A DNA stretch of 64,000 nucleotides, taken from contig CAWFFW010000002.1 in NCBI GenBank assembly GCA_963815305.1, forward strand, positions 434,001 through 498,000, in the 5' to 3' direction. The translations under genes and the position numbers were made by a program. This DNA comes from CAXBID01 sp963815305. GTDB taxonomy: Bacteria; Bacteroidota; Bacteroidia; Flavobacteriales; Flavobacteriaceae. The notes under the pieces are model-generated. The model had not been told where the DNA came from. It did no database searches and saw only the letters and a list, made by a program, of their open reading frames with translations. Of this stretch, positions 28,020-36,840 are shown piece by piece. Within the stretch, counting starts at the first letter, position 1; every line of letters starts with the position of its first letter.

Positions 28020-28320
28020 TTTTACGAGTTAAGGAATTGTTTAAATCGTCACGTTGTGAACTCTTTTTAAAAGCCTCCAAGAGTGCTGAGTTGTTTTCAA
28101 CTTCATCCACTTGGCTGAGTATGGTTTCTAAATCGATTGCTTGTTCATTTTGTGATTCATTTACAAAGTTATCATTTATTTGCAAATAACCCTCATTTTT
28201 TTTACTTTTTTTAATCTCTTTGGATTTTGTATTTTTTCCAGATAGCAACACCCATATAACATATAAGTAGTATATAGTAAAAATAATTAATAATATTTTC
28301 CAGAAATTATTCAAAATCAA
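27949..28320 (-). CDS. Small membrane-anchored protein at the traD position
   Basis: The 123 residues start with one membrane helix (WKILLIIFTIYYLYVIWVLL) and continue as a soluble, charged, mostly helical tail rich in Ser, Lys, Asp and Glu, ending KDSDSET. It lies between the DUF3408 gene (4-base gap) and traE (overlap of 71 bases), where Bacteroides elements carry traD. I recognise no domain. Membrane tethering of the transfer apparatus is a guess from location only. Confidence 0.6.
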   Translation of the reverse strand: MILNNFWKILLIIFTIYYLYVIWVLLSGKNTKSKEIKKSKKNEGYLQINDNFVNESQNEQAIDLETILSQVDEVENNSALLEAFKKSSQRDDLNNSLTRKNDETFKVIRSKDSANKKDSDSET

Positions 28321-28324
28321 GTCT

Positions 28325-28804
28325 TTAAAGCTTTGTAATTATATTTTCCAATTTACTTTTTTCGTAATGCACATAATATTCCAATACCTTTCGGATAACT
28401 GAATTCCTAGAAACTTTATCGCCCGTTTTATAGGTTACTCCGTTAGCTATATTCTCAAATTCAGAAAGGCACTTACCACTTAAAGACATTAGAAACGTAT
28501 CTTTTTTGTCTCTATAAAACTCTGCATCAAGTAATTTATTAAATTGTTCCCATGTTTTTACCTCACTTTTTGTAAGGTTGGTTTTTTGGGAATTCGTTAT
28601 ACTATCATCGTGCTCAGTGACCAGTTCAGCCCTGTTTTCTGACTTAATATTTTTATTTTGTTGTTCATCTAAATCTTCTATTGTTCCTTCAATAGAATTA
28701 GTAAGCCTATCGTTTTTGATTTTTTCTAATTCATTAGAAGAACTTTTTTTCGTAACTATAATACTCTTAATAAAGTCTTCAGTTTTTATTTTTTTCTTTA
28801 TCAT
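28325..28804 (-). CDS. DUF3408-family conjugation protein (traB/traC position)
   Basis: The 159-residue protein has a disordered charged N-terminal half and a compact C-terminal domain (SLSGKCLSEFENIANGVTYK; SRNSVIRKVLEYYVHYEKSK) of ribbon-helix-helix type, as in DUF3408 proteins of Bacteroidota conjugative elements. It follows the ParA-like gene by 12 bases. The ParA/DUF3408 pair resembles a partition or DNA-positioning pair that may place the element or its oriT at the transfer apparatus; that role is inference. Confidence 0.72.
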   Translation of the reverse strand: MIKKKIKTEDFIKSIIVTKKSSSNELEKIKNDRLTNSIEGTIEDLDEQQNKNIKSENRAELVTEHDDSITNSQKTNLTKSEVKTWEQFNKLLDAEFYRDKKDTFLMSLSGKCLSEFENIANGVTYKTGDKVSRNSVIRKVLEYYVHYEKSKLENIITKL

Positions 28805-28816
28805 AACCCGACCATT

Positions 28817-29521
28817 TTAATTTTCTAACTCCTTAATTTCTTTACTTGTCAATTCCATGATTTCCTTAAAAAATTTTTTAATATCCAGTTCCCCTAATTC
28901 TTTGTTATCAGGAATGGGAAACAACGTATTGCGATATTGTGTGCGATAAATTTCCTTTTCCTTAACAACATTTTTCATAAACGGGAGATCCACAGACATT
29001 AATTGTCCCTTTAAAACTGCAAATTTATTCTTTTGAATTTTTCTATATTGATTAAAGAAAAGGTGTACAGATTTTAAGACCCTTTCTTCATTTTCTAAAA
29101 AATTACTTTTTAATGTTAAGTAGAAATTGTAAGTGCTATCGATCTCCAATTCATCATGGTCAAATGGTATAAAAATATGCTCTACAAACATCAGACCTTC
29201 AATCATTTCTTGGGTCAGGCCTCCATGAAAATCAATGATGATATAGTCAACTTTTCCATAATATTGTATTATGGTATTTTTTATGTTACTTGTCGACACT
29301 TTTTCTATTGGATAAATCTCTAAATCATTTTTTTCATTTTCATCAATGCTATTCAATTCTCTTTCTCTTTTTTTAAATACAGAATATTGAGGATCGTCGT
29401 AATCCATGAGAACAACTTTCTTCGAGTATAAATGAAATAGGTTTGTGGCAAGCATTATATTTAATGTAGTCTTACCAACTCCTCCTTTCTCTCCGGCAAT
29501 CGAAATAATCTTTGTTTCCAT
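28817..29521 (-). CDS. traA: ParA/MinD-like ATPase (TraA)
   Basis: The 234 residues begin TKIISIAGEKGGVGKTTLNI, a deviant Walker A motif of the ParA family, followed by LMDYDDPQYSVFKKRE (Walker A') and VDYIIIDFHGGLTQEM (Walker B). This is the first gene of the tra operon in Bacteroides-type elements. A 46-base near-perfect palindrome lies 40 bases upstream and may be its operator or partition site. It probably acts in segregation or regulation of transfer. Confidence 0.85.
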   Translation of the reverse strand: METKIISIAGEKGGVGKTTLNIMLATNLFHLYSKKVVLMDYDDPQYSVFKKRERELNSIDENEKNDLEIYPIEKVSTSNIKNTIIQYYGKVDYIIIDFHGGLTQEMIEGLMFVEHIFIPFDHDELEIDSTYNFYLTLKSNFLENEERVLKSVHLFFNQYRKIQKNKFAVLKGQLMSVDLPFMKNVVKEKEIYRTQYRNTLFPIPDNKELGELDIKKFFKEIMELTSKEIKELEN

Positions 29522-29560
29522 AAATATATATATTAATAGTTATTTAATTAAATACATATA

Positions 29561-29606
29561 TAGATGAATATATAAATATATGATCATATATCTATATATT
29601 CATCTA
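29561..29606. promoter_or_regulatory. 46-base palindrome upstream of parA-like traA
   Basis: Arms TAGATGAATATATA (29561-29574) and its complement (29593-29606) surround a perfect inner palindrome ATATATGATCATATAT (29576-29591); the only mismatch is the base pair at 29575/29592. It lies in the 239-base gap between the XRE gene at 29761 and the ATPase gene at 29521. It may be an operator or a centromere-like site. Confidence 0.6.
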
Positions 29607-29760
29607 TTTTATGTGATTGATATTCATTAAGATAAATTTTAATTAAGTTTTGAAATAGCAATTATTACACTGAAACCTCAAAACAAAAACGCTAAACTGG
29701 AAATTAGAGGTGCGTACAAGCAAGATAAACTTGCCTTTTAAGTTTTGGTTCTGAATTATA

Positions 29761-30162
29761 TTATATTTGAGACTTAAACTCAGCTAAAGCACCTGAAATA
29801 ACAGTCTCAAGAACTTTGAAATTATCTTGTACATCTGATTGATAAACTAAATTTTCTCCCAAATTTTTTTTCGTAATAAATTCATTTTCAAAAGCAATAA
29901 CCCACATCGGGTTATATCCCAATTTGTAGTAGTATAGTAAGAGTTTAAAAGTAGTTACAGATATGGTTCCACGTTCCAAGTTTGACATTGTATGATAATC
30001 AATGCCCAATCTCTCAGCAGTATTTTTTATTGAATAAAGGCTATTTCGTTTGTCTGATGTTTCATCGGATGCAACAAGGTCTTCCCGTATTGACTTTAGT
30101 CTTTTGCCTATATAATAAAAATCTTCGGCTTTTGCTTTTTTTAATTCTTCGATATCTGTCAT
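29761..30162 (-). CDS. XRE-like helix-turn-helix protein
   Basis: The 133-residue protein has an HTH at residues about 15-80: IGKRLKSIREDL, then NTAERLGIDYHTMSNLERGT and ISVTTFKLLLYYYKLGYNP. The C-terminal third is helical and may mediate oligomerisation. Its start overlaps the stop of the coupling-protein gene by the sequence ATGA, so it is translationally coupled and co-transcribed with it. It lies directly upstream of the palindrome that precedes traA and is a candidate regulator of the tra operon. Confidence 0.75.
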   Translation of the reverse strand: MTDIEELKKAKAEDFYYIGKRLKSIREDLVASDETSDKRNSLYSIKNTAERLGIDYHTMSNLERGTISVTTFKLLLYYYKLGYNPMWVIAFENEFITKKNLGENLVYQSDVQDNFKVLETVISGALAEFKSQI

Positions 30163-32696
30163 TGGTCTATGTTTTCAATTGGATAAGAGGAATAGGGTTC
30201 TGATTCAAAAAGATCCTTCTTATCTAAAAATTTCGTTATTTCAGGTTTTGGGACTGGAAAACCTTCAAAATTAGGGTTTTCTTTTCCCGAATCAAATTCG
30301 CTCAATAAATCATTTGTTGACTTCCTATTGAAGTCCTTAATAAAGTTCCTAGCAATTTCCTTGTTATCGTCAATTGTAGCTTCAATTTCATTTGTTATTT
30401 TATCTGGATCAAAAATTGTAAATTCGGGGTATTTACCTTTACAAGTATAGTATTCATTTTTAACCAAATTGTCAATATCTTGAAGAACATTAATGAAGTT
30501 CTCATCCAGCACTCGCTTAATCTCTTGGTCAATAAACATTCTGTCTACTAAATTGTCAATAAAGACTTTTACTTTGGTAGTGCAATTGTGATTCTTTTTT
30601 ATCATAGTTTTTAAGATATCAAGATGATCGAACAATTTAAGTTCCCGTACAATTTTCACGAATTGCTTCCTCTTTATTAGATTCTCAAAATTTTCTATTG
30701 AGAAAGTATTCAAATAGCTATTATAGAATTCTATGTAATCCATTTGTTCTAAATCTAACTTAGTTAAAATATGATAAAAGTTCAAATCGTTAAATAACAA
30801 TAGCTGTTCACTTACCAATTGGTCATGGTTGGGAACTTTAAAATCACGAACAATTGGAGTATCAAATTTATTTTGAATTTTTTTTGACTCCATATTAGGT
30901 TTTAGCAAACCATAGCAGAGCTTTTGATTGATAGGATTTTCAAAAGTATCTGCAACAATACCACCAAAATAACCAGTTGACATACTAGTTATTTTGCTCT
31001 TTGGCATTAACTCCATCATTTGGGTGCTTACGTTAGTAGTTGTATCGTTTTTAGACATGGTTTTAGAAGTTTTTTCTTGATGTATTTTTCCAAATATTTC
31101 ACTAATTCGTCTTGAAGTTTCTCCTTTTGCGGCACCACTGAAAACATTTGCACAGTTGTCAAACAGAACATCCGCTAATTCTTTACCATAATCAACAACA
31201 AGTTGTGATATACTTTGAACACCCACTACTGTTGCAATCAAATGTGATCTTCCTGTATCAATTAATTTACGAAGTCCCATTAAAAATATTGTGGGTAGTT
31301 CATCTAAAATTACACCCATTGGCAAGCACCCTTTCTTATTTACTACTTGGAGCGTTTTATTGATAATCAATCCTATAGGAGCAGAATAAACTTCCGAACG
31401 GTCAGGGTTGTTTTGTATACAGACAATCTTTGGTTTTGATACACTGTTTATATCTAATTGAAAATCGTTTCCTGTCATTACATAAAAAATTTCTTTTGTT
31501 GAAAGCATGGATAATGATATTTGTGCACTTGCAGTTTGACCACTCAATTGCTGACTAGCCTCCCTTTCCAATGCATCTTTAAAAGGTATCATCAAACTAC
31601 GAACTTCCATATCTTTGAGAATAATCTCCAATAAGTACTCAATATTGACAGTAGAAAGAATTATTACATGGGGTAATGTACATATGTTGGTTCCCGTTTC
31701 TTCAGCTTTCTTTTTTAGATACCAAATTAAACCAGAAACAAAACTTATGGCACTTCTAGAGAAAAAATCATTCTGCTTTATCCATTCTCGATTAAGGTTT
31801 TTCATAATAATTGTTGCAGCATCAGCCGCATCAATTTGGTTTTTCATCAAATAAGGATTGATGGGATTATTTCTATGGGCTCTTTCTGGGTCATCAAACG
31901 AAAGGGTGTAAAACTTGGGTAAAAGATGTAACTGTTCTGGGTTGTTTTTTTCTACTTGGTCTTTTTTTCTAAGCCAATAGTTGTACGCAATTCGTGTAAG
32001 TGTATCGAACTTAAAATCATATATTAATAAAGTAAAAGATTTATTAATGAATTGCTCAATAATTTCTTCAATTAAAGCAAATGACTTTCCACTACCCGGT
32101 GTACCTATTATCAATAACGCTCTAAATAGATTAACAAAATTTATCCACCCATTACGTATTTTACCCTTGTATCTATACTCATATGGAATGTTCACAGAAT
32201 GAATAGTATCAATTTTCTCTTCCATTTGAAGAAAACTTTCATTTTTTTCATTGAATGGATCTTCTTTAGCTGGATTGTTAAATGATAAGACTTGAAACAA
32301 ATGATTACAACCAGAAAGTGAAAACAAAAAACCCAAAACATAAAATATTGTTGACATCCAATATATTTGGATGTTGGCTATTTTCATAAAATCACAAAAA
32401 ACTAATAAACCGATTCCAAAAGCTAGATATAATGCTCCTTTGGTATAAGTTTTGCCTTCTTCTTTTTTTGGATTGTAAAGCATGACAGCCGCTACAATAG
32501 CCATGAGTAATATCAGCTTGTTATGGTATCTGTATCTAAGAGGCTCAAATTTTGTCAGAAATTCATAAAGAATTTTTGTTATTGAATTATCCCAATGATG
32601 ATAAATTACCAATGGATAATAATCCATAAATCCTATTGCTAGAAATAGAAATATTGAAATGAGCATGGCCGAGTACGCCATTTTTTTGTCATTCAT
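30159..32696 (-). CDS. Type IV coupling protein (VirD4/TraG superfamily)
   Basis: The 845-residue protein has several N-terminal membrane helices (MLISIFLFLAIGFM; LILLMAIVAAVMLY; YLAFGIGLLVFCDFMKI; MSTIFYVLGFLFSL). Walker A is LLIIGTPGSGKSFALIEEI at about residue 198, Walker B is GVILDELPTIFLM, and the GRSHLIATVVGVQSISQL segment is typical of coupling proteins. It recruits the relaxosome and pumps DNA. In many Bacteroidota elements this gene sits beside the relaxase; here it lies 20 kb away among tra genes. The leader CTCCTTAACTCAATTAAAATG matches others in the element. Confidence 0.92.
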   Translation of the reverse strand: MNDKKMAYSAMLISIFLFLAIGFMDYYPLVIYHHWDNSITKILYEFLTKFEPLRYRYHNKLILLMAIVAAVMLYNPKKEEGKTYTKGALYLAFGIGLLVFCDFMKIANIQIYWMSTIFYVLGFLFSLSGCNHLFQVLSFNNPAKEDPFNEKNESFLQMEEKIDTIHSVNIPYEYRYKGKIRNGWINFVNLFRALLIIGTPGSGKSFALIEEIIEQFINKSFTLLIYDFKFDTLTRIAYNYWLRKKDQVEKNNPEQLHLLPKFYTLSFDDPERAHRNNPINPYLMKNQIDAADAATIIMKNLNREWIKQNDFFSRSAISFVSGLIWYLKKKAEETGTNICTLPHVIILSTVNIEYLLEIILKDMEVRSLMIPFKDALEREASQQLSGQTASAQISLSMLSTKEIFYVMTGNDFQLDINSVSKPKIVCIQNNPDRSEVYSAPIGLIINKTLQVVNKKGCLPMGVILDELPTIFLMGLRKLIDTGRSHLIATVVGVQSISQLVVDYGKELADVLFDNCANVFSGAAKGETSRRISEIFGKIHQEKTSKTMSKNDTTTNVSTQMMELMPKSKITSMSTGYFGGIVADTFENPINQKLCYGLLKPNMESKKIQNKFDTPIVRDFKVPNHDQLVSEQLLLFNDLNFYHILTKLDLEQMDYIEFYNSYLNTFSIENFENLIKRKQFVKIVRELKLFDHLDILKTMIKKNHNCTTKVKVFIDNLVDRMFIDQEIKRVLDENFINVLQDIDNLVKNEYYTCKGKYPEFTIFDPDKITNEIEATIDDNKEIARNFIKDFNRKSTNDLLSEFDSGKENPNFEGFPVPKPEITKFLDKKDLFESEPYSSYPIENIDQ

Positions 32697-32726
32697 TTTA
32701 ATTGAGTTAAGGAGTTTTCTATAAAA

Positions 32727-32975
32727 TTATTGGAAGGTTTTCTCCTTCCATTCTTTAATTACGATTTGTGAAGCTTCAAGGAAAGAAACTTCCTTATCAC
32801 GTCTAAGGGCTATAGTATTTTCCATTAATACTTTAGATTGCTCCTGGATAAATTGGGTATAAAGGTCACCTTTCTGGAGGCGGTTTTTAAGTTCCATATC
32901 ATTCTCTTCGATTAATGCATCTAAGAGTGTTAAATAGTATTGTTCGTTCTTTAATTCTTCAGATAGTTTTTCCAT
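32727..32975 (-). CDS. Small helical protein of unknown function
   Basis: The 82-residue product is predicted to be almost all helix, acidic and free of Cys (KLSEELKNEQYYLTLLDALI at the start, EASQIVIKEWKEKTFQ at the end). It lies between the primase-like gene (4-base gap) and the coupling-protein gene, on the same strand. It has the look of an accessory or antitoxin-like protein, but I recognise no family. Confidence 0.55.
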   Translation of the reverse strand: MEKLSEELKNEQYYLTLLDALIEENDMELKNRLQKGDLYTQFIQEQSKVLMENTIALRRDKEVSFLEASQIVIKEWKEKTFQ

Positions 32976-32979
32976 AAGT

Positions 32980-34533
32980 TTATAGTTTTATTTGGTTTTT
33001 TGAATTTACTTCTTTGCTGAATTCCTTTATTTTATTAGACTCGTTTGACACTAATTTTAAATGGGTTTTAATCGCATTCAATGGAATCAAGTATAGAAAC
33101 CGAATACCAAAATCTGCTAAAACTCCTGATTTACGAACGCTGTTCACAATACCGGTATTTATAGTGCCTTCAGGACCACAATCCGTTTTGAGCACAATTT
33201 TATCTCCATGTTGTATTTCATTACATTCGATGGTGTTCATTGCTATGAATCTACCTTTTTTTTTTGAATCCTTTAAATCCTGATTCCAGTCTTCTCCATA
33301 AGATTTTAAGATATTTGTTTCAATCGGTAAGTACAGTTTATTTAATGTTAATAGTAACGCTCTAAATCCATTCATATTTTCAAAAGGCGCACACCGTGCT
33401 TTTATCAATTCAGACAAAGAGAACTCCAATAAAAGCTTATCCAAAAAGACAATATTTTTAATCAAATTGTCATTGAATAAATCTGTTTTGATGAAGCTTT
33501 CAATTTTCTTGCTATCATTACCTATTTGATTTCTTAAATCAGCATTGTAATGAATTTTTATGGTAATAACACCCTGTTTGTAATTGTTTTCAAAGTAAAT
33601 GCCAGGGGCCAGTTCATTGACCATTTTAGTAAACACTTTAAGGTCGTATTCATACCCCGCAATATCATTATCAAATATGGATACCAATTCAGTATTCTTT
33701 TTAGAAATAATTGGGGTTATTAATTGATAAAAGAAATCTAATTTTTCCGTGTATACATTTCCACCAAATGAAATATAAAAATCCCCTTCTTTTCCCCTAA
33801 GCTCGTTGAACGATAATAAGTCAATCCCGCTTTCTCCAATAATAATCCGTCTCACCCCTTTTTTCGGAAGATTTGAACTGAAGAGAAAATGGTCTTTCTT
33901 ATTAAGTACTAGTTTGAATTTTTTCATTTTCCCAGTACTTCTATCTTTATAAGGTCTATTGCATATGATATAATTTTGTGGGTTTCCATTAACATCCGAT
34001 TTTGGAAAGGCTATATTGGCAATTTTACTACCGTTATCATTATGATGGAATGCATTAAAAATTCTCCCTTTAAAAGAATCAGAATTAATCGTTTTTATAT
34101 CAATTAATCTTTCTTTAGTGAGGTATATTGGGTTGCTTAAAGGGACTATATTATAATTTTCTTCTAAAGATTTTTTTTGAGTTGATTTTTTAGCAACATT
34201 TATGTTTTTAATTTCATATTCATAGCTTCTATTAATAATCTCCAAGCCATCTTTTATGGTTTCGTAAAAATTGGTTTTTCTACTTCTGAGATACTTAAAG
34301 AAAAGGCCTTTATCTTCAGAATCGTTCCTATTAAAATAGGTTATAGGGCTTCTTGAAGTCGTTAACACAATTTTATCGTTATCATTAATAAACTCCATTG
34401 ATCCCGCACTCTTATCGTGCAATTTGTACCCCTTATGAGTCAAATAAGATGCAAAATCAACTTCTTCATTGATTTTGCGTATTAAACGCTTATAGTGTTC
34501 TGGGTTGTCCGTATAGCTAATTCTATTTACCAT
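32980..34533 (-). CDS. TOPRIM (DUF3991-like) primase-related protein
   Basis: The first 110 residues form an N-terminal domain (DFASYLTHKGYKLHDKSAGS with NDSEDKGLFFKYLR) typical of DUF3991/TOPRIM proteins of mobile elements. A TOPRIM core follows: RIIIGESGIDLLSF supplies the Glu, and SIFDNDIAGYEYDL the DxD pair. The C-terminal 200 residues are unassigned. Family members are thought to act in plasmid or ICE replication priming. The protein is 517 residues long. A partner with a degenerate version of the core lies at 35554-36780. Confidence 0.75.
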   Translation of the reverse strand: MVNRISYTDNPEHYKRLIRKINEEVDFASYLTHKGYKLHDKSAGSMEFINDNDKIVLTTSRSPITYFNRNDSEDKGLFFKYLRSRKTNFYETIKDGLEIINRSYEYEIKNINVAKKSTQKKSLEENYNIVPLSNPIYLTKERLIDIKTINSDSFKGRIFNAFHHNDNGSKIANIAFPKSDVNGNPQNYIICNRPYKDRSTGKMKKFKLVLNKKDHFLFSSNLPKKGVRRIIIGESGIDLLSFNELRGKEGDFYISFGGNVYTEKLDFFYQLITPIISKKNTELVSIFDNDIAGYEYDLKVFTKMVNELAPGIYFENNYKQGVITIKIHYNADLRNQIGNDSKKIESFIKTDLFNDNLIKNIVFLDKLLLEFSLSELIKARCAPFENMNGFRALLLTLNKLYLPIETNILKSYGEDWNQDLKDSKKKGRFIAMNTIECNEIQHGDKIVLKTDCGPEGTINTGIVNSVRKSGVLADFGIRFLYLIPLNAIKTHLKLVSNESNKIKEFSKEVNSKNQIKL

Positions 34534-34603
34534 ATTTTAAAGATTAAAATAGCTGGTATATGTTTATATGCCAGCTATTATTAACAAATTGTTTAATGGC
34601 TAC

Positions 34604-35425
34604 TTAGTGAGCTATCCCTTTTTGTGGCTTTATCTTTTTTTTTTGATTGTCAATCATTGATTGTACTTTTAAATCATTGACATTCTCCTTTTCAAAGGTT
34701 TTGGTAATAAAACGTGCCGATTTTGGACTATAATTAACCATATAGGTCTTCTCTCCCTTTTTAGTATTAATTGTTATTTGGGCAGATTCTCCTTTATTCA
34801 TTATGGTTGCTTGCTCTTTTGTTAGCTTTTGCCCATAGAAATAGTTGTTTTCAGATAATGCTGATTTAGTTCTTATATCATTCAATTTTGGCTCGTAATA
34901 AGCCAACTTTGAAAATACTTCACCATCTTTTGAGCTTCCTTGGAAAACTACCTGTTTCCCTTGCTTAACCATTAAGTCAAATTCTTCTTTTGTGAATTGA
35001 TAGTTATAAGCGATTGCTTCAGCTAACTTTACAGGCTCATTTCTTTTTATTTGGACATCCAATTTAGAACCAGTTTGTCGGTTGTACATCAGCTGTACGG
35101 CTCTAACATTTTCTTTTAATTCACCTTCGTGCACATAGGAAGAACTATGCATGTATTCTTCACCTTTCACTATAGCATCCTGAACATTATTAGGAAGTTT
35201 GTTAAAGCTTATATAAGCCCCTTCGAGTTTTTCTTTTGCATCACCATATGCAAATTTTTGTGCTGGGTTTTTAATTTGTTCAACATATTGACTTGATTCG
35301 TCTATATTAAACTCCATATTTTCTGAAGTTTTTACTTTTAGAGTGGTACCGTCTTTAGAAACGATTTCACCTTTTTGCCATACTTGGTTTATTTTAACGA
35401 AAACCTTTTGTACATCTTTTTCCAT
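34604..35425 (-). CDS. DUF3945/DUF4099-like mobile-element protein
   Basis: The 273-residue protein begins with a small beta domain (VFVKINQVWQKGEIVSKDGT). Two or three related segments follow with the pattern L/F-T-K-E-x-G-K/E-x, as in QFTKEEFDLMVKQGKQVVFQ and KLTKEQATIMNKGESAQITI. This pattern is typical of DUF3945-type proteins of Bacteroidota plasmids and ICEs. Its leader is identical over more than 30 bases with that of the gene at 37695, which points to shared control. Function unknown, family call tentative. Confidence 0.55.
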   Translation of the reverse strand: MEKDVQKVFVKINQVWQKGEIVSKDGTTLKVKTSENMEFNIDESSQYVEQIKNPAQKFAYGDAKEKLEGAYISFNKLPNNVQDAIVKGEEYMHSSSYVHEGELKENVRAVQLMYNRQTGSKLDVQIKRNEPVKLAEAIAYNYQFTKEEFDLMVKQGKQVVFQGSSKDGEVFSKLAYYEPKLNDIRTKSALSENNYFYGQKLTKEQATIMNKGESAQITINTKKGEKTYMVNYSPKSARFITKTFEKENVNDLKVQSMIDNQKKKIKPQKGIAH

Positions 35426-35481
35426 TTTTGTGAGTATTTAAATTGTTAAGGAAATTTAATTTTAGTAATTTTGTTGTTCTT

Positions 35482-35548
35482 CAATGCGTGTTTCGCATTG
35501 AGTTAAGGAAATTGTTGGAGAGAGAGAGCAGGAGTGCGCGATCTCTCC
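35482..35548. promoter_or_regulatory. Two hairpins with a TTCCTTAAC box
   Basis: CAATGCG/CGCATTG (35482-35500) and GGAGAGA/TCTCTCC (35518-35548, followed by TTTT on the plus strand) flank the box TTTCCTTAACTCAATG on the minus strand (about 35498-35514). This is the 128-base gap between the toprim-like gene and the DUF3945-like gene. The box recurs before other genes here. Confidence 0.45.
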
Positions 35549-35553
35549 TTTTC

Positions 35554-36780
35554 TTATAATGCTATTTTGTAATCTTCCACTTGTTCCTCCTTTCCTTTTA
35601 AAGTTAGACTTTGACTTACTTCCCATTCCAAATACCAATTGTTCTGTTTTGGTTTGAGAATTTCTATTGATTTATTTAAATAATTTTTATAATATGACCA
35701 AACAAAATATTTGATGGCATTGACTTCCAATGGAACTCTAACATTAATATTATCTTTCTCTTTACTGATAATAAAACTGTGTTTGTTTATAAGATGTTGA
35801 TCCATCACTTTATTGTATTTCAAGAAATTTTTTGCCAAACCCTGATTAAAGGTTTGTATTGATTTGTAAAAACGTGAAAAGGACTTTTTTTCACCTATAT
35901 GAAATCTGATTTTAACATCATCATCGTTAAGTTTTAAAAAGAAATTTGAATCATCCTTAAAAGACATAAAATGAAGGTCTCTTAGATAGCCTTCAATTTT
36001 CTTTTGACCAGTAAACGATAAAACAATTTTTTTTACCTTGGTTAGCTGATGAATTTGATATAGTATTTTAGTGGTCTCATAATTTATTTCTCCCAGAGCC
36101 AAATAAACAGCGTTTTCTAATCCAAATTTTTCATGAAAAGCAATGGCTTCTTTCGGATTGTTAAAGATTACAAGCCATTTAATCACTTTGGGAATATTTG
36201 AGTACCACAAAGAATTTTTTGTATCGGACTCCTTAAATTTTTCCACCCTATCCTTGCCATCAATAAAGTAACCACTTATCTCATTTTGTATATTTAATAA
36301 AGGGAAGAGTGGTTCACCAGTTACACTTTCAAAAATTCGGTCTTGAAAGCAATTAGACTTGGTTATATTTGAGTAAAGGTCACTTTGATGAGTTTTTAAA
36401 GGAAATTTGTAGGAAAGAAAGTGGTTAAAGTCCAAAGGGACCTTTACTAAATTACTATATTCTGAATCGTTCAGCTTTAAATCTTTTGAATTAAGGACTT
36501 TATTGTAATAGTCATTTACCTTATCCCAAAGACTTTTATTTTTTTTACCCTCTATTCTGGAAACTTCTTCAATTATTAGACTTGAGGCGGATAATTTTTT
36601 TTGTGGACTTTCAACATGATAGTACAGAAAACCATTATCAGTATAAAAAATTATTCGATAGCGATTATTTCTTCTAAACACAATGTGGTTTTTTTCTTCA
36701 ATAGTACGCTCATACCCAAAATATGCAAACAAGTTTGGAAGGTCTATTGTATGATCTTTATCTAACCAAGTATTTAGCAT
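35554..36780 (-). CDS. Degenerate TOPRIM-like protein
   Basis: I choose the ATG at 36780 (MLNTWLDKDHTIDLPNLFAY); the longer frame would begin at GTG 36834 inside the divergent promoter region. Residues 5-60 resemble a DNA-binding module. Around residues 195-255 a fold like the TOPRIM of the neighbour appears (KWLVIFNNPKEAIAFHEKFG; VKKIVLSFTGQKKIEGYLRD), but the catalytic Glu and DxD are replaced. It is therefore probably a non-catalytic primase-like or structural partner. The assignment rests on resemblance to the protein at 32980-34533 and is tentative. Confidence 0.45.
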   Translation of the reverse strand: MLNTWLDKDHTIDLPNLFAYFGYERTIEEKNHIVFRRNNRYRIIFYTDNGFLYYHVESPQKKLSASSLIIEEVSRIEGKKNKSLWDKVNDYYNKVLNSKDLKLNDSEYSNLVKVPLDFNHFLSYKFPLKTHQSDLYSNITKSNCFQDRIFESVTGEPLFPLLNIQNEISGYFIDGKDRVEKFKESDTKNSLWYSNIPKVIKWLVIFNNPKEAIAFHEKFGLENAVYLALGEINYETTKILYQIHQLTKVKKIVLSFTGQKKIEGYLRDLHFMSFKDDSNFFLKLNDDDVKIRFHIGEKKSFSRFYKSIQTFNQGLAKNFLKYNKVMDQHLINKHSFIISKEKDNINVRVPLEVNAIKYFVWSYYKNYLNKSIEILKPKQNNWYLEWEVSQSLTLKGKEEQVEDYKIAL

Positions 36781-36791
36781 ATTGTAAAAAA

Positions 36792-36822
36792 TTTGTTTAT
36801 TTGTAAATAAGTTATAAATTTG
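36792..36822 (+). promoter_or_regulatory. Promoter TTTG-N19-TAAATTTG for the M23 peptidase gene
   Basis: TTTG at 36792-36795 and TAAATTTG at 36815-36822 fit the Bacteroidota -33/-7 consensus with 19-base spacing. The ATG of the peptidase gene follows 18 bases later. The region also has two direct copies of TTTGTAAATAA about 20 bases apart and separates two divergent gene blocks, so it may be a control point of the element. Confidence 0.5.
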
Positions 36823-36840
36823 TAAATAATACACAAATAT

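Noticed and set aside
30159..34533. Possible restriction-modification or phage genes among the leftward block
   Set aside because: The motifs identify a coupling protein and a TOPRIM protein; no structural phage gene or restriction enzyme is visible.
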